Of a stretch of DNA of 5,355 nt, positions 1-5,355 are shown in pieces. Both the position numbers and the translations under genes were made by a program. The DNA is from Candidatus Sodaliphilus limicaballi. Its GTDB lineage: Bacteria > Bacteroidota > Bacteroidia > Bacteroidales > Muribaculaceae. Numbering within the stretch: position 1 is the stretch's first letter; each line of letters opens with the position of its first letter. Below the pieces are notes generated by a model. That model had not been told where the DNA came from. It saw only the letters and a list, made by a program, of their open reading frames with translations, and searched no databases. The stretch lies in NCBI GenBank assembly GCA_018065815.1, contig JAGHSP010000151.1:1-5355 (forward strand), written 5' to 3'.

Positions 1-6
1 TAATAT

Positions 7-939
7 ATGAAACAATTACTTTTATCCCTGTTATTACTCTGCTCGCTGGGCATTTCGGCTCAGGATGGAGTTGTTACTCGTCCCAAGAAACAGCAGACGA
101 CAACCACAGCCCCCAAGCAGAATAGTTCGCAGAAACCGGCGGCGAAGAAACCAAGTGCAACAACTTCAAAACCAAGTTCTCAGCACAAACCAACGGTGCA
201 GAGTCCGACTATCGGAACATCAACTTATACGCCTGATGTGATGACTTTCACTGCCAATGGCGTGTCATTCCAGATGGTAGAAGTGCGTGGTGGCACATTC
301 CGCATGGGTGCAACCTCCGAGCAAGGTAGCGATGCCTACGATGACGAGAAGCCTGTTCATCAGGTAACGCTTAGCAGTTACTATATCGGCAAGTATGAAG
401 TGACACAAGACCTGTGGCAAGCCGTGATGGGCAATAATCCTTCTTACTTCAAAGGAAGCAGAAAACCTGTTGAAAGAGTTCGTTGGGGCGATTGCCAGAC
501 ATTTATCTCTAAACTCAATTCTCTCACAGGTAACCGCTTCCGTCTGCCCACCGAAGCCGAGTGGGAGTTTGCCTCGCGTGGCGGAACTATGAGTCGTGGA
601 TACAAGTATAGCGGTAGCAATACTCTGAGTAATGTTGCATGGTACAGAAATAATTCTAATAGCACCACCCATGATGTAGGGATGAAGAGTCCTAACGAAC
701 TTGGTCTCTACGACATGACTGGCAATGTCTTTGAGTGGTGCAGTGACTGGTATGATAGTTATAGTAGCAACTCACAGACTAATCCCACAGGTGCCAGTGG
801 TGGTTATCGCCGAGTGAATCGTGGCGGTAGCTGGTCCGGGGGCTATGACTATGCGAAGTTATGTCACTCGTCGTCTCGTGGCTGCTATACGCCCTTCGAA
901 AGCTCCGACATTGGCCTCCGCCTGGTGCTCGTCCCCTAG
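7..939 (+). CDS. Secreted SUMF1/FGE-sulfatase-domain protein, catalytic cysteines absent
   Basis: The 310-residue product begins with a clear signal peptide (residues 1 to about 18, K then a leucine-rich core ending GISAQ), so it should be exported. Residues 20-75 are a low-complexity K/Q/T/S/P linker. The rest is a formylglycine-generating-enzyme-like fold: VRGGTFRMG (93-101), KYEVT (129-133), RLPTEAEWEFASRGG (179-193), GLYDMTGNVFEW (233-244), RGGSW (272-276) and a terminal GLRLV. In true aerobic FGE two cysteines follow the GGS(Y/W) motif; the equivalent positions here are about G278 and A283, so sulfatase-activating chemistry is unlikely. Such proteins are common in Bacteroidetes and may act as binding or structural modules; the ligand is unknown. 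A TAA lies at bases 1-3, but whether it ends an upstream gene cannot be told. The link to the downstream genes rests only on strand and proximity (151-base gap). Confidence 0.9.
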   Translation: MKQLLLSLLLLCSLGISAQDGVVTRPKKQQTTTTAPKQNSSQKPAAKKPSATTSKPSSQHKPTVQSPTIGTSTYTPDVMTFTANGVSFQMVEVRGGTFRMGATSEQGSDAYDDEKPVHQVTLSSYYIGKYEVTQDLWQAVMGNNPSYFKGSRKPVERVRWGDCQTFISKLNSLTGNRFRLPTEAEWEFASRGGTMSRGYKYSGSNTLSNVAWYRNNSNSTTHDVGMKSPNELGLYDMTGNVFEWCSDWYDSYSSNSQTNPTGASGGYRRVNRGGSWSGGYDYAKLCHSSSRGCYTPFESSDIGLRLVLVP

Positions 940-1090
940 TTCAAAGAATAAAGTCTGGATGGACAAAACATGTGAACAGAAGCATGCTCGTGTCAAAATG
1001 ACAAAATAGAAAACAAGCCCATCTGTGGTTAGTAAGGATTACAGGACTGTATATTCTGAAAAGTACGGAGTGGCATTTTAATACAGATAT

Positions 1091-1450
1091 ATGACACCAA
1101 TAATATTCAATACCCGCGATGAACTTGTGAAACTTGACCTTGACAAGATGGTGTGTGCCGAGAGTGACGGAAACTTTCTGCGCATGACATTCCTCAATAG
1201 TCAGGTGTTCACCATCGCACTGACCCTCCAGAAACTGGAGGATATACTCACCCACTCCTCGCTCGCCAGCGACAAGAGGTATATAAGAATAGGCAGGCGG
1301 TATATCGTTGACCGCAGGTACATCACGCACATCAATATACCAAGGCAAGTGCTGGTGCTAAGCGACCTTGACCGCATGAAACCAATAACACTAAGTGTAG
1401 CCCGTGAGGCATTGAAAAGATTGAAGAGTTGTTTAACAGACGAACAATAG
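1091..1450 (+). CDS. Stand-alone LytTR-type DNA-binding protein
   Basis: This 119-residue protein is essentially one LytTR domain, the all-beta DNA-binding domain of AgrA/LytR-type regulators. Visible hallmarks are VCAESDGNFLRMTF (21-34), the ALTLQKLEDIL segment (43-53), RYIRIGRRYIVD (63-74) and a following ITHIN strand (78-82). There is no receiver domain and no membrane segment, so its activity must be controlled by abundance or by a partner. An in-frame TAA at 1079-1081 bounds the start, and 1091 is the first ATG after it. The next gene, an FHA protein, starts after a 1-base gap, implying cotranscription. Isoleucine codons are mostly ATA (7 of 11), unlike the gene at 2961. It is cytoplasmic and probably regulates this locus or a nearby one, but the target is inferred. 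LytTR membership is clear from the motif pattern. Confidence 0.88.
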   Translation: MTPIIFNTRDELVKLDLDKMVCAESDGNFLRMTFLNSQVFTIALTLQKLEDILTHSSLASDKRYIRIGRRYIVDRRYITHINIPRQVLVLSDLDRMKPITLSVAREALKRLKSCLTDEQ

Positions 1451-1451
1451 T

Positions 1452-2117
1452 ATGACAGAAGTAATCATCGGACGCAAAGGCAATCAGCCTTTTGCGATAA
1501 CAGAACGAACGGTGAGCGGGAAACACCTAAAAGCAACTCTACTTGCCGACGGAAACATTGAGATTGAGGACCTTGATTCAACAAACGGAACCTATGTTGA
1601 CGGACAGAGGATAGTAAAGAAAGTGGTGTCGCCCGACCAGATGGTGCTGCTTGGCACGGTATATCAGATAAGGATAGGTGATGCTATGGGCATTGCTCCC
1701 CAAGGCTCGGTTGCATCTAATCCCGAGGAGGTGTCAGCGTTTGCCAAACTGCAAAAAGTATATGAGGACTATGAGGCAGCCAAGGTGAAGATACAACAGG
1801 AGAATGCCAAAAAGCAGTTCCTGCGTTCATTGCCTGGTGTAGCATCCACAGTTTTGTTTGCCTTGACGTTCTTGCTTGGCGATACTGTTGACAGCATAAA
1901 GCCATTTATGGGAGTGATAATGATTACTGGTATTGCAATATCGTCGTGGATGGCATTCAAGGGGCAGCAGACTATGCCCGTGAAGATGGAAGAACTAAAC
2001 AAGAAGTTCATGATAGATTATGTGTGCCCCAAGTGCAAGAACTTCCTTGGGTTCCTTCCTTTTGAGAACCTCAAGAACCGTGGAGCTTGTTCATATTGTA
2101 AAACTGAATGGAAATGA
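1452..2117 (+). CDS. FHA-domain membrane protein with C-terminal zinc ribbon
   Basis: The 221-residue product starts with an FHA domain (about 1-77), which binds phosphothreonine peptides. The signature residues are present: IGR (6-8), SGKH (22-25) and STNGTYVDG (43-51). A charged, probably helical stretch follows (about 94-124). Two hydrophobic segments at about 127-144 and 151-168 form a likely membrane hairpin, which would leave both ends in the cytoplasm. The C-terminus is a zinc-ribbon-like unit with CPKC (192-195) and CSYC (213-216). The gene starts 1 base after the LytTR gene and overlaps the start of the caspase-like gene, so the three are probably translated together. A likely role is a membrane docking platform for a phosphorylated partner; the ligand and the zinc-ribbon target are unknown. 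Family identity is seen directly, while topology and role are inferred. Confidence 0.9.
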   Translation: MTEVIIGRKGNQPFAITERTVSGKHLKATLLADGNIEIEDLDSTNGTYVDGQRIVKKVVSPDQMVLLGTVYQIRIGDAMGIAPQGSVASNPEEVSAFAKLQKVYEDYEAAKVKIQQENAKKQFLRSLPGVASTVLFALTFLLGDTVDSIKPFMGVIMITGIAISSWMAFKGQQTMPVKMEELNKKFMIDYVCPKCKNFLGFLPFENLKNRGACSYCKTEWK

Positions 2118-2851
2118 GACATCTTATATTATTTATTGTAGCGATTCTGTTAGCTTCAAATGTGCAGGCACAGACAACTTACTTACTTGCCGTGGGTATC
2201 AATGACTACAACGACCCCAATGTGCATGACCTGCGTTGCTGCGAGAACGATGTTCAAAGCATCAGTGCTGTAATGAAGAAACAAAAGGCAACTGTGGTGC
2301 AGTGCTTGGGCAAGACAGCAACGAAAAAGAATATTCAGGGTGCGCTGAAGGTGTTCTGCGAGGATGCCAAGGCAGACGATGCGATAATATTCTTTTTCTC
2401 GGGTCATGGTTATCCTGGAGGTTTTTGCCCAGTGGATATGACAGGCAGGAATACAAATGCGCTGACTTACGAGGAGATTCAAACGGTCTTTAAGAATAGC
2501 AAATCACGGCGGAAGATTGTGATTGCCGATGCTTGTTTTAGTGGAGGACTGCGCAAGAACAAGTCAACGGCACCCAATCAGAATAAGAACGGCGAGGTGA
2601 TGTTTTTCCTGTCTTCGAGAACCAATGAGGTGTCGCAGGAAGTGCCCAACGGCAAAAACGGGCAATTCACCAAATTCCTTGTGCGTGCACTGGGAGGTGG
2701 AGCCGACTATAACCGAGACCGAGTGATTACTGCTAAGGAACTTTTCAAATTTGTAAGCGAGGGCGTCAGTGTGGCAACTGGCAACAAGCAGCATCCCGTG
2801 ATGTGGGGTAAATTCAACGATAATATGGCAATTACCGACTGGAGACAGTGA
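2108..2851 (+). CDS. Exported caspase-like (peptidase C14/metacaspase-type) protein
   Basis: The 247-residue product carries a caspase fold. The first strand is YLLAVGINDY (25-34), the catalytic His is in FFFSGHG (H100) and the catalytic Cys in IVIADACFSGG (C143), so the dyad is intact. An N-terminal hydrophobic segment ending NVQAQ (residues 18-22) looks like a type I signal peptide, placing the protein outside the cytoplasm. Near the C-terminus, DYNRDRVITAKE (200-211) resembles an EF-hand loop, with Arg in place of the usual Gly at position 6. Bacterial caspase homologues generally cleave after basic residues or Asp; specificity here cannot be read. Two starts are possible: ATG 2108, or ATG 2114, which gives an ATGA overlap with the preceding stop. 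Either keeps the signal peptide, and 2114 would suit translational coupling. No separate pro-domain is visible. Confidence 0.9.
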   Translation: MEMRHLILFIVAILLASNVQAQTTYLLAVGINDYNDPNVHDLRCCENDVQSISAVMKKQKATVVQCLGKTATKKNIQGALKVFCEDAKADDAIIFFFSGHGYPGGFCPVDMTGRNTNALTYEEIQTVFKNSKSRRKIVIADACFSGGLRKNKSTAPNQNKNGEVMFFLSSRTNEVSQEVPNGKNGQFTKFLVRALGGGADYNRDRVITAKELFKFVSEGVSVATGNKQHPVMWGKFNDNMAITDWRQ

Positions 2852-2896
2852 TTTCGTCATTTAACCTCGGCATTTCATCATGTAAGCCGCAAATTA

Positions 2897-2928
2897 TTTG
2901 GTGGGGTTATCAACTGTAATTACCTTTG
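2897..2928 (+). promoter_or_regulatory. Bacteroidetes-type promoter for the 2961-5253 gene group
   Basis: TTTG at 2897-2900 is followed by 20 bases and TACCTTTG at 2921-2928. This matches the known Bacteroidetes -33/-7 pattern (TTTG, about 19-21 bases, TAnnTTTG) exactly. Transcription should start a few bases after 2928, leaving an A/T-rich leader of about 25-30 bases before the ATG at 2961. It lies in the only sizeable gap between the caspase-like gene and the EF-hand gene, so the cluster probably has a second transcription unit here. Basis: a seen motif plus established consensus. Confidence 0.75.
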
Positions 2929-2960
2929 CAACATAATTAATAATTAAAACTTTTACAACT

Positions 2961-3827
2961 ATGACAGAAAATACAGTTTATGACCAGACATTGGTTACAG
3001 AAGAGTTTTGTGAGAACCAAGTAAAGCAGGCACGTAAGAATAGCACAGGACTGAAGATTGGTGTAGCCGCATTAAGCGGTGCTGTAGCAGGCTCGGCAGC
3101 AACACTCGGAGGACAGGCTGTTGCTGCTAATGTAGAAGAGACTCCTGTAGTTGAAGAAAGTGCTACTGAAGAAGCTGTTACTGCTGAAGGTACAACTGCT
3201 CCTGTTGCTCAGGTAAGCGATGACATGAGTTTCAGTCAGGCTTTCGCTGCTGCTCGTCAGCAGGTTGGTGCCGGTGGTGTATTTACATGGCATGGCAAGG
3301 TCTATGGCACTTACTACAAGGAAGAGTGGGACGGCATGACTGCTGAAGAGAAGGCGGATTTCCAAGCTTCTGTTGATTATAATAATGTTCCAACAGATCA
3401 TGCAGTGCCTTCTCACGATGCTTATCATGAAGTTCATGCAGATGTGGCAGACAACCATGCTGCAACGGAGGCTCAGGAGTCAGAGGCAAGCAACACCGCT
3501 TCAGAGGCACAGGAAACTGCCAGCGACCCAGCTGATGTTGACATCCATGTAATCAGCGTGGAGCACAACGTCAACATGAATGGTCATGATGTAGATGTTG
3601 CTGTCATTCAGGTTGACGGGCATAACGGTATGCTGGTTGATATTGACCATGACGGAATCGTGAATGGCGCTATCGTTGACTTCAACGACGACGGACAGGT
3701 TCAGCAGAACGAGGTAAGTTCTGATCTCTCTGGTCAGAATATACAGATGCCACAGATGTCTGATGGCGATATGTATATGCCGCAGAATGATGATATGCCA
3801 GACTATACTAACGACGCAATCGTGTAA
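2961..3827 (+). CDS. Ala/acid-rich protein with EF-hand loop, function unknown
   Basis: I do not recognise a named family for this 288-residue protein. In order it has: a polar N-terminus (1-30); a Gly/Ala-rich, weakly hydrophobic segment (31-57) that could be a membrane span or glycine zipper; an acidic linker; an aromatic-rich block, GGVFTWHGKVYGTYYKEEW (105-123), of a type I recall from other Bacteroidetes hypothetical proteins; a His-rich stretch (H147, H152, H156, H159, H166); a low-complexity E/A/S stretch (167-190); and a small beta-like region ending in Ca2+-type loops. Loop DFNDDGQVQQNE (240-251) fits the EF-hand consensus fully. DIDHDG (227-232) starts a second loop that lacks the final Glu. 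The tail is Met/Pro/Asp-rich. A strong promoter precedes it, and its isoleucine codons avoid ATA (1 of 9), suggesting high expression. It abuts the following FHA gene with no gap. Confidence 0.85.
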   Translation: MTENTVYDQTLVTEEFCENQVKQARKNSTGLKIGVAALSGAVAGSAATLGGQAVAANVEETPVVEESATEEAVTAEGTTAPVAQVSDDMSFSQAFAAARQQVGAGGVFTWHGKVYGTYYKEEWDGMTAEEKADFQASVDYNNVPTDHAVPSHDAYHEVHADVADNHAATEAQESEASNTASEAQETASDPADVDIHVISVEHNVNMNGHDVDVAVIQVDGHNGMLVDIDHDGIVNGAIVDFNDDGQVQQNEVSSDLSGQNIQMPQMSDGDMYMPQNDDMPDYTNDAIV

Positions 3828-4340
3828 ATGGAACAGACCACAATGAAAGTCAAATGCCCGCATGAAGGTTGCGGTGCAGTAATGACTATTCCCGATGTAA
3901 CAGGTATTGCAGATAGGATGCTCACGTGTCCTATCTGCAAATACCGCGATAAGGTTGCAGTCTTCATTGCCGAGATGGACAAACTAGAAGATGTTGATAC
4001 CGAGTGTTGTCTTTCAGAATCGGATGACACAATCGGAGTGTTGAAGATTGCAGAGGCTATATATGCTTTGGTGGAAGGCAGGAACACTATCGGAAGAAAA
4101 GCTCCATCATCGACTGCCGATGTGCAGTTGGTGGTGGAGGACAAATACATGAGTCGCGAGCACATCTGTATAACTGTAGTAAAGAAGTCTCACGACTATC
4201 AGCACAGGATACAGAATATTGCAACCAGAAACCATGTTTTTGTTAATGGTGACGAGTTAAAATCAGGCGAGGTGTTGATACTTCAACATGGCGATGTTAT
4301 CAAACTCGGTAAAACAGAAATACAATTTGTAAAAGAATAA
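3828..4340 (+). CDS. Zinc-ribbon plus FHA-domain protein
   Basis: The 170-residue product has an N-terminal zinc-ribbon-like unit (C10, C15, C34, C37; CX4C and CPIC) and a C-terminal FHA domain (about 75-168). The FHA hallmarks are visible: IGRK (88-91), SREH (109-112), N135, VNG (139-141) and a closing HGDVIKLGKTEIQF stretch (154-167). No signal peptide or membrane segment is seen, so it should be cytoplasmic and bind a phosphothreonine partner. The first ATG directly follows the stop of the EF-hand gene. A second in-frame ATG at 3843, preceded by GGAACAG, would give a protein starting MKVKC and is an equally credible start. The PP2C gene follows after 1 base, which fits a reader paired with an eraser. 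The FHA call is firm; the zinc ribbon is inferred from cysteine spacing. Confidence 0.9.
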   Translation: MEQTTMKVKCPHEGCGAVMTIPDVTGIADRMLTCPICKYRDKVAVFIAEMDKLEDVDTECCLSESDDTIGVLKIAEAIYALVEGRNTIGRKAPSSTADVQLVVEDKYMSREHICITVVKKSHDYQHRIQNIATRNHVFVNGDELKSGEVLILQHGDVIKLGKTEIQFVKE

Positions 4341-4341
4341 T

Positions 4342-5253
4342 ATGCGAATAACCCTCAAGCAACCGATAGGTTTTTCTCATATAGGGCGCAAGATGCGACA
4401 GGAAGATGCTGTGTGGCCAGCCTTTGAAGATGTTACACCCCAAAATCGTTGCATTGTATTGTGCGATGGTGTTGGCGGCAGTGAGCACGGGGAGATTGCA
4501 AGCCAGATTTCATCAAAGGTTATCGGTGAATATCTTTCAGGTGTTATTGCCCAGAATGATTATATCACTGACAATGATGTGCAGGATGCAGTTAACCTTG
4601 CATACGATAAGTTAGAGGGTATTGATATAAACAACGCTGATAGTGGTAAGGTATCAATGGCTACCACATTGACGTGCGTTTGTTTTCATAAGGGAGGAGT
4701 TCTTGCTGCTCACATGGGGGATAGTCGTATCTATCATGTTCGTCCCGGTCATGGCATATTGTATCAAAGTAATGACCACTCTCTTGTCAATGCCCTTATT
4801 AAAGCAGGCGAACTGAAACCAGAGGAAGTTAAGAATTTCCCTCGCAAGAATGTTATCACGAAAGCCATACAACCACATACCGACAGAAGGCTCACAGCAG
4901 AATGTCGTCTGTTGACTGATATAAATGCTGGTGACTATCTTTTTATTTGTTGCGATGGCGTACTTGAGCAACTAAGTAATAATCGGCTCGTTGAGGTACT
5001 TTCCATGTCTTGTTTAGATGAGGAAAAATTGCAAAAGCTTGAAGCCGAAAGTTTGGATAAGACAAGGGACAACTTTACGGCATACTTAATCCCTATTGAC
5101 AGTGTAAGTATTGAAGAAAACATAAAAGAAGACAACGTAGAGAATATTTCGATAAAAAAGTCTTTTAAGCACACAGTCACATCATTGACAGGAAAAATAA
5201 TATTGTTTTTAGCATGTGTTTTGCTCGCAATATTGATAAAAGCATGTGGTTAA
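4342..5253 (+). CDS. PP2C-family Ser/Thr phosphatase with C-terminal membrane anchor
   Basis: This 303-residue protein shows the PP2C (PPM) motifs in order: RQED (19-22), LCDGVGG (40-46), ATTL (107-110), HMGDSR (124-129), NDHSLV (144-149), NVITKAI (170-176), CCDGVLEQL (203-211) and RDNFTAYL (242-249). The metal-binding aspartates D22, D42, D205 and D243 are all present, so a Mg/Mn-dependent phosphatase active on phospho-Ser/Thr is expected. After the catalytic domain come a charged linker (about 252-283) and one hydrophobic segment (about 284-300) almost at the C-terminus. It should therefore be tail-anchored with the enzyme in the cytoplasm. It starts 1 base after the FHA gene and ends the group. 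No kinase is found in the window, so its opposing enzyme is unknown. Family assignment is strong; the anchor is a good inference. Confidence 0.95.
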   Translation: MRITLKQPIGFSHIGRKMRQEDAVWPAFEDVTPQNRCIVLCDGVGGSEHGEIASQISSKVIGEYLSGVIAQNDYITDNDVQDAVNLAYDKLEGIDINNADSGKVSMATTLTCVCFHKGGVLAAHMGDSRIYHVRPGHGILYQSNDHSLVNALIKAGELKPEEVKNFPRKNVITKAIQPHTDRRLTAECRLLTDINAGDYLFICCDGVLEQLSNNRLVEVLSMSCLDEEKLQKLEAESLDKTRDNFTAYLIPIDSVSIEENIKEDNVENISIKKSFKHTVTSLTGKIILFLACVLLAILIKACG

Positions 5254-5261
5254 GGTCACGA

Positions 5262-5277
5262 AACTGTTTAACTGTTT
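5262..5277. repeat. Tandem 8-base direct repeat (AACTGTTT x2)
   Basis: AACTGTTT occurs twice back to back, 9 bases after the phosphatase stop and roughly 70 bases upstream of the expected start of the outgoing transcript. Read on the other strand it contains ACAGTTAAA, close to the ACAGTTAAG-like half-site known for AgrA-type LytTR proteins. However, those sites normally repeat about every 21 bases, not 8. It may be a regulator-binding site, but could be chance in A/T-rich DNA. Confidence 0.35.
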
Positions 5278-5291
5278 TGATGCGGTTGCCC

Positions 5292-5303
5292 ACCTAAATA
5301 GGT
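5292..5303. promoter_or_regulatory. Small dyad ACCTAAATAGGT, possible operator
   Basis: Perfect 5-base arms (ACCTA and TAGGT) flank a 2-base centre, immediately upstream of the TTG of the outgoing promoter. This position would suit a dimeric regulator. The arms are short, with no U-tract after them, so a terminator is unlikely. Confidence 0.3.
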
Positions 5304-5309
5304 ACTTAA

Positions 5310-5342
5310 TTGTTATAGTTTCGCTAAAATTTAGTAACTTTG
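5310..5342 (+). promoter_or_regulatory. Bacteroidetes-type promoter reading out of the window
   Basis: TAACTTTG at 5335-5342 matches the Bacteroidetes -7 consensus TAnnTTTG. The best upstream element is TTG at 5310-5312, with a 22-base spacer, slightly longer than usual. It points to a new + strand transcription unit starting just beyond the window, separate from the phosphatase group. Confidence 0.6.
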
Positions 5343-5355
5343 CACAATTATATAC

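Noticed and set aside
265..672. Minus-strand open frame opposite the SUMF1-like gene
   Set aside because: It lies entirely within a well-supported FGE-like domain on the + strand.
981..1003. AGCATGCT palindrome and TGTCA-AAA-TGACA hairpin after the SUMF1-like gene, as a terminator
   Set aside because: Arms are only 5 bases and A/T-rich, and no T-tract follows.
821..1009. Open frame running from inside the SUMF1-like gene into the gap
   Set aside because: Most of it is an out-of-frame shadow of the SUMF1-like gene; its protein resembles nothing and has no start context.
1050..1058. TATATTCTG as a -7 box for the LytTR gene
   Set aside because: It matches TAnnTTTG only partly and no TTTG lies at the right distance upstream. 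A promoter may exist in 940-1090 but I cannot place it.
2852..2960. Terminator between the caspase-like and EF-hand genes
   Set aside because: No stem with a following T-run was found; read-through into the second group is possible.
3072..3863. Long minus-strand open frames opposite the EF-hand gene
   Set aside because: Shadows created by the biased composition of the Ala/Glu/Asp-rich coding strand. The + strand product has coherent domains, a promoter and tight junctions.

Overview
The window looks like chromosomal DNA of a Bacteroidales bacterium, most likely Prevotella-like. This rests on two promoter-like sites of the Bacteroidetes type (TTTG or TTG, a spacer of about 20 bases, then TAnnTTTG), A/T-rich leaders with weak or no Shine-Dalgarno, and the protein families present. 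All seven genes lie on the + strand. I see no RNA genes, insertion sequences, CRISPR arrays or phage genes.

Layout: (1) 7-939, a secreted SUMF1/FGE-like protein that lacks the catalytic cysteines. (2) After a 151-base gap, a tight group: a stand-alone LytTR DNA-binding protein (1091-1450), a membrane protein with an FHA domain and a zinc ribbon (1452-2117), and an exported caspase-like protease (2108-2851). The first junction has a 1-base gap and the second overlaps. (3) A clear promoter at 2897-2928 starts a second group: an alanine/acid-rich protein with an EF-hand loop (2961-3827), a protein with an N-terminal zinc ribbon and C-terminal FHA domain (3828-4340), and a PP2C phosphatase with a C-terminal membrane anchor (4342-5253). 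These junctions have gaps of 0 and 1 base. (4) The last 100 bases hold a tandem 8-base repeat, a small dyad and a promoter reading out of the window.

Taken together, this reads as a phosphothreonine signalling locus. Two FHA domains would read phosphothreonine and a PP2C enzyme would erase it. A LytTR protein could provide transcriptional output. A caspase-like protease, a SUMF1-like protein and a possible Ca2+-binding protein are candidate envelope components. No kinase is encoded here, so the writer must lie outside the window. Domain assignments are read from motifs. The idea that the genes form one system is inference from spacing, order and domain logic.
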